Source of the DNA: Geosiphon pyriformis
Taxonomy: Eukaryota > Glomeromycota > Glomeromycetes > Archaeosporales > Geosiphonaceae
Assembly (NCBI GenBank): GCA_016748015.1
Contig: JAAOMT010000675.1
Coordinates: forward strand, 1 to 64,000
Length of the DNA: 64,000 bases
Reading direction: 5' to 3'
Part shown: piece after piece, positions 59,510-64,000 of the stretch
Layout of the letters: every line of letters begins with the position of its first letter
Position numbering within the stretch: the first letter of the stretch is position 1
Made by a program: the position numbers and the translations under genes
The notes under the pieces: generated by a model
The model's input: only the letters and a program-made list of their open reading frames with translations
Told to the model about the DNA's origin: nothing
The model's database searches: none

Positions 59510-60720
59510 GATTTCCATGTGCTGCTTTAATTAAGATTTTGTTGTTTTATCTTAGTTTGTATGTTTTATTTCCTAGAATTTCTTTAATGTGAAATGGTTT
59601 GTCCTATTGGGGTCAAATTTTCTACTCCATTGTTTTTCCATTTTGATACAATGTAAGAGTACTTTGTTTTCAATCTTGAATTCAACTGAGTTATTTGGTA
59701 ACTAGTTATTATGTTATTTTTTTTGTTTTTTTTGTGACTTTTGAATGTTATCAGCTGCTTTTTGTCTTTTGTTTTCTAAAGTTTTTATTAGTTTGTATGT
59801 TTTTTTTAGCAATGTTTTTTGTAAATTGGCTTCTGTTATTGATTCTGTTGAATATGTATTAATGTTTATTTCCATTGGTAATGTTGTTGTTCTATTAGAA
59901 ACAAGTTCAAATGGTGTTGTTTGTGTAGTATCTTGTTTCATTGTTCAATAAGCAAATAGTACTGATGATATAAACAAATTCCATTTATCCTGGTTTTTTT
60001 GGTTAATCTTGGCTATTGTTTTATATAATGTTCTGTTGAATTTTTTGACTAAGTTATTTGTTTGTGAATGATATAGTAATGATAATAGTCTCTTAACTCC
60101 AAATTTTTAATTTAATTCTGTTAGCATTCTGTTTACAAAGTAGGTTTTTTGATCTGATAATAATTTTTTTGAACATTCATGTCAACAAATTAATTATTGG
60201 TAGATGAATTTGGCTATGAATTTTGCATCTGCTCTTTGAATTGCTTTCACCTCTGGCCATTTAGTGAGATAATTCATGGCTATTGCTATATAATAATTGT
60301 TTTTATTGGTTGTTGTTAATGATCTGACTAAGTCAATTCCAATTTGATTAAATAGTTATTCTACTCTAATTGGCTTTAGTGGTTCATTGGGTTTTGTTCC
60401 TCTTCTTTTTTAACAAGTATCACAATTTTAAATATATTAGATAATATCTGAATACATTAATAGCCAATAATATTTTTTTTTAATTCTTTTCATGGTTGCT
60501 TTTTTATAAAAATATTCTGTTGTTGGATCTAAGTACATGTTGTATAGTATTGTTTTTTTTTTGGTTTTGTAATTGATCTGAATTTTTTCTGTTTTTTTAA
60601 TATAGTATATTTCAGTGAGTGATAAAATATTTTGATTGTTGTTTTATATTGTTTTGTTTCTTTTAAGATAATTTCTCCTTAAACTGTTAAGTATTAATAT
60701 AATGTTAGAGTTGTAGATAT
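59510..60720 (-). pseudogene. Integrase of the second Gypsy element
   Basis: A zinc-binding CDTC followed by KRRGTKPNEPLKPIRV lies near 60,413-60,424 and leftwards. Core segments include NYYIAIAMNYLTKWPEVKAI and KKLLSDQKTYF. Then comes the tail QTTPFELVSNRTTTLPMEI (59,941-59,714) and a C-terminal part with VEFKIENKVLLH. Stops are TAA or TGA at Gln, Arg or Trp positions. Confidence 0.8.
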
Positions 60721-60989
60721 TTTTGTGTGTTCATCTTTTGTTATATTTTTGGGTTAAAATATTCTTAGATTTGTTTTATTTATGACAAACCAACAGCATT
60801 TTTATTTTTTTTTCTTTTTTATAATGTACTGTATAATTAAATAGTAAAAGTTCTATTTTCTATCTTATATGGTGGTCATTTCCAAATTCTTGTTTCTGGA
60901 TTGATGTCAATTCTTTGTAATTAGTATATACATCAAACTTTTGATTCAAGTATTTTTTCTATTTAATAACAGTCCAATAGATAGCTAAA

Positions 60990-62009
60990 TTTTATAGTAT
61001 TAGAGTTTTATAGTTCTTTTCAGCTGGACTTAAGCTTTGGCTGACATATATTACTGGGTGTTCTCTTCTATTCAGTTTTCTTTAAAACAGTACAGCTTTC
61101 AATGCTTGTCTTGATACATTGGTGGTAATAATAAATGGCTTGCTATGATTCAGATAGATTAGTACTGGCACTTAAATAAGCTTTCTTCTTAAAATATTAA
61201 AAGCTTTTTGTTGGGTTTCTATTTATTTATATTTTACATTCTTGGCTTGGAGTTAATGAAATGGTTGAGCCAGTTTGGAAAAATTCTGAATTAAGTAACA
61301 ATAGTATCTAGTAAATCTCAAAAATGTTCTTAATTTTGTGAGATTTGTTGGTACTGGAAAGTTCTTGACTATCTTAATCTTATTTAAATATGTCTTAATG
61401 CCATTTTTGCTTATAATATGTTTCAAAAATTTTCAGTTTTGTTTTGTCAAAGAAGCATTTGGTTGTATTTAGTTTCAATCCAGCTCTTTTTAGTCTCTTA
61501 AACACTTGCTGTAGATGATGAAAATGATTATTAAATGTTTTTGAGAACACATTGGTGTTATCCAAATAAATAACTATTGATTTTTATAGCAGTCTGGTAT
61601 AAACAATTTCCATGAGTCATTAGAAGGTGACTGGTACATTAGTTAAATTAAATAGCATAATATCAAACTCAAAATTCTCTTCTCTAATTGTAAAAATAGT
61701 TTTTTTTTTATCTTCTGGTTTTATGGCTACTTGTTAGTAACCACTGTTCAAATTCAAAGTAAAAAACCATTTTTTTCTTCCAAAAGCATCGAATAATTTT
61801 TGGATTTGTGAAGTTGGATAGCTATTTTCACAAATAATGTTGTTGAGCTTTCTGTAATTCACACAAAAACAGATCTTTCCATTTTTTTTCTGGACTAATA
61901 CTACTGGTAATAATCATGAACTCATTAATAATTGAATTAATCTGTTGTTCAACATTCTGTTGATTTCTTGTTGAATAATTTCATGGCTGGCTGGTGGTAT
62001 TTGGTATGT
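60990..62009 (-). pseudogene. Reverse transcriptase and RNase H of the second Gypsy element
   Basis: From right to left: IPPASHEIIQQEINRML, QKKNGKICFCVNYRKLNN, FFTLNLNSGY, FDIMLFNLTNVPVTF, then the catalytic box as YLDN (61,557-61,568) in place of YLDD, and SLSPAEKNYKTL in RNase H. The Asp-to-Asn change is a G-to-A transition and would abolish catalysis. Many stops are present. Confidence 0.85.
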
Positions 62010-62989
62010 TGTTATCAGACAAAATTAGAAATATTGTTTAGCATAAAATTACTCTTATAAATCTTATCATTAATTAGCATATATTATCATTTCAAATTAT
62101 CACTTATTACATTAGCAAAATATCTGAAATTATCATTTAATTAATAACCTAATTTGTACATAACACAAATGTAACTTAATTGCAATGATCAATCATGCAA
62201 TATTCCAAACTATGTAACATTTAAAAAGTTCGCCAAAATTTGTAAGAAATTCGCCAAAATAATTGATAGTTCACCGAAATATCTAATAGTTCACAGAAAT
62301 AACTTGTAGTTCGCCAAAATGTATCTTTAGTTTAGCGAAATTATAGAAAATAGCAAAGTTCAAGTTCATAAAATAGTGTTACGACAAGTTGTATAAAAGA
62401 AAAGCTTCTCTCTTCGAAAAAATGTATCTTACTTCAGATTTAATAATTAGAATCAGCCTTTACACACAAAATAAATATCAAATAAATTCAAAAAACCAAA
62501 TTCTTAATTATTTCTCTTGGGATTAACCAATTCCTACTAACAGTTTGAAATTGATTAGCTACCAATTTCAGTAGACTGTTAAAGCACTTCCAGGTCTGGA
62601 TCCAAAACAACTTCCATAAATCATCAGTTTTACTTTTTTTTTACATTTCTTTTATTTTCTTTCTTTTCTTATTATAAATCATTTGGGTAGCCTACAGATG
62701 AGAATTTCTGTAGAAGAGTTGATTTTCACAGCAAAATAACTATACATTTTTAGTAAGCTTCCAGATGAGCAATTCCTGAGAAAGAGTTGATGTTTACTAC
62801 AATGTAACTACATAAAGTAACTAGCACGGAATTGGCCATTCTACTTATAAGCCCAGCAGTTCAAATTATAGAAGATAATTTGAAGATAAATTCAGTTACT
62901 GGAGGTTCAACTACTTCCTGAAAACGTGAATTCACAGCAAATCAACATCAACAACATTCAAGAAAAGAGACCAAAAACCTCCAATAACA
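62010..62989. mobile_element. Solo LTR with ATGT target duplication, nested in the second Gypsy element
   Basis: 980 bp with TGTTAT...AATAACA ends, flanked by ATGT at 62,006-62,009 and ATGT at 62,990-62,993. Removing it with one ATGT joins the two halves of pol in the same frame: KQ, a TGA where Arg is expected, then TYQIPPASHE. It has no internal coding sequence. Confidence 0.88.
62227..62345 (+). repeat. 20-bp minisatellite, six units
   Basis: Units near 62,227, 62,247, 62,267, 62,287, 62,307 and 62,327 share AGTTCGCCAAAAT-like cores (variants AGTTCACCGAAAT and AGTTCACAGAAAT). They lie inside the solo LTR. Confidence 0.75.
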
Positions 62990-63580
62990 ATGTTCATTGT
63001 TTTAATGGCATTGTATCTTCAGTTTTGATTTGGTGTTGGATAATATCAATTCTGCCAAATTCATTTTCACTGACAAAAATATCAGTGAAATTGTTAAACA
63101 ACATTTTGAGCTGTATTTATTAAAATGGATCTAAATTTCCCAAGTTCATTTGTTCTAATTGTTTTAATTGAAGCAAATAACATTTTTTTTGTCTGTATAT
63201 TGTTTGTAATATGATATTCACATATTCACAAAGTTGTGGAAAATCTGAAATAATGTTTGGTGGTTGGTCCTCAACTTTAGTGCTTAAGTATCTGATAATG
63301 GTTCCACTTGGTATTTTAATGATGTCTTCAATTGTATTATAGATAAGAATTTTGATGTACTTATTGTTCTTGGCTGGGATGTAGAAATTGGTAATTCCAA
63401 TTTCTTTTGATTTACAAATAGTTGGTTCTACTTCAAAAATCTGGAGCTAATCCTTTATTTTCCTTTTTATTATTAATATGTGCTGGTTATATAGTGGAAT
63501 AGAAACTGATTGATAGATGGAAATAATTTTTTCCTTATTAATAGTTTTTTTTCTGCCATATTGATCAATATATCTATTCT
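62990..63580 (-). pseudogene. Pol segment between dUTPase and RT
   Basis: Fragments such as EIGITNFYIPAKNNKYIKI (about 63,330-63,400) and FTDIFVSENEFGRIDIIQHQ (about 63,040-63,100) are spread over shifted frames. The second is the usual entry of a Gypsy RT region. Confidence 0.65.
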
Positions 63581-64000
63581 ACCTGTTAATTTGAATTTAT
63601 TTTTCTTTTTGGCTGTTATTTTTAATTTTTCTCTTGTTCTCATTGACACCAACTAAGCTATTTTCACTAAAAGTAGGAATATTGTCTATGCTATTTTTTT
63701 GTTTAATTCAATTTTGTATGGTTTTTCTAATTTATTTTGTAGTATTGCAATAATATTTTCTACATATTTTGCATTAATTATTCCTTTTTTAATACTGATT
63801 TTTTTTTTTGCTAAGCTAAATTTAGATGCTAATTGAATTATTGTTGTTGCTAGAATTTCTAATGCTATTTTTAGATTAATACAAATATACATATTGGGTT
63901 CCAATATTATGGCATATTTTTCTGGATATCTTAGATTAAATCTTGCATTAATATTATGCACTCATTCTGGCATAATATTTTTCTTATTATCATTGAACTA
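63580..64000 (-). pseudogene. dUTPase-like domain in the Gypsy pol
   Basis: The frame 63,961-63,686 plus its continuation shows the dUTPase motif order. Motif 1 is NARFNL (normally like AGYDL). Motif 2 is LASKFSLA (normally PRSSLA). Motif 3 is GIINAKYVENI (normally GVID-x-DYRG-x-I). Motif 4 is NKKIA (normally GDRIAQ). About 25 residues on, a Lys-rich KKKNKFKLTG stands where the Gly-rich motif 5 (RGxxGFGSTG type) belongs. Most mismatches are what G-to-A or C-to-T change would give, including Asp to Asn in motif 3. dUTPases hydrolyse dUTP to dUMP. The copy is inactive. Confidence 0.75.

Larger units (their letters stand above)
58646..64000 (-). mobile_element. Second Ty3/Gypsy element with dUTPase domain, decayed and truncated by the window
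   Basis: Minus-strand pol can be followed from 64,000 to about 59,500 through many stops: dUTPase-like domain, linker, RT, RNase H, integrase, then the 3' LTR side. A solo LTR interrupts it at 62,010-62,989. Gag, protease and the 5' LTR would lie right of the window. It is far more decayed than the element at 10.6-18.3 kb and belongs to a different lineage. Confidence 0.8.

Noticed and set aside
1-64000. CRISPR arrays, operons, Shine-Dalgarno sites
   Set aside because: The window is eukaryotic with spliced genes. The short-period repeats are minisatellites without spacers.
1-64000. tRNA or rRNA genes
   Set aside because: I saw no cloverleaf with A and B boxes and no rRNA core. A tRNAscan-SE or Rfam run would be decisive.

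Overview
This is a eukaryotic, strongly AT-rich window. Its host genes carry many short spliceosomal introns, so it is nuclear. The proteins are fungal-type, and the repeats look like retroelement families I associate with arbuscular mycorrhizal fungi (Glomeromycotina, Rhizophagus-like). The lineage call rests on recognising repeat and protein families, not on a database search.

The layout is a gene island between two retrotransposon deserts. Left desert (1 to about 23.5 kb): two gag-like ORF1 pseudogenes of non-LTR elements, each split by a separate solo-LTR-like insertion; an extremely AT-rich block (about 3.96-10.6 kb) in which a much-decayed third ORF1 copy can still be read; and a structurally complete but mutated Ty3/Gypsy element (10,607-18,286) with both LTRs, PBS, PPT and a target duplication. 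Right desert (about 56.6-64 kb): AT-rich DNA, a non-LTR element tail, and the 3' half of a second, badly decayed Gypsy element that carries a dUTPase-like domain and is itself split by a solo LTR. The element runs off the window.

Gene island (24.0-55.9 kb), left to right: IPI3/WDR18 (-), ribosomal protein eL31 (+), RCL1 (-), gamma-glutamyl phosphate reductase PRO2 (+), a small CYSTM-type Cys-rich protein (+), an Osh1/ORP1-type oxysterol-binding protein (+), a TBC1D12/14-type Rab GAP (+), an Snx41/Atg20-type sorting nexin (+), a Doa10/MARCH6-type ER ubiquitin ligase (+), a RanBP2-zinc-finger/WWE/RING-H2 protein (+), and an AGGF1-like OCRE/FHA/G-patch protein (+). I rebuilt exon structures by requiring consistent GT-AG phase across every junction. 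All genes close in frame except for the uncertain first exon of the Osh1-type gene. The first three genes all act in ribosome production; the next group is mostly membrane contact, trafficking and ER quality control.

The strongest hunting results are: (1) a dUTPase-like domain with all five motif positions recognisable inside a Gypsy pol; (2) several insertions sharing TGTTA...TAACA ends and 4-bp target duplications, whose removal restores the interrupted reading frame; (3) LTR divergence and disabling mutations in the repeats that are essentially all transitions, a deamination-like signature that grades into the AT-rich block; and (4) a 10-bp-period array present in two inverted copies at very different stages of decay.
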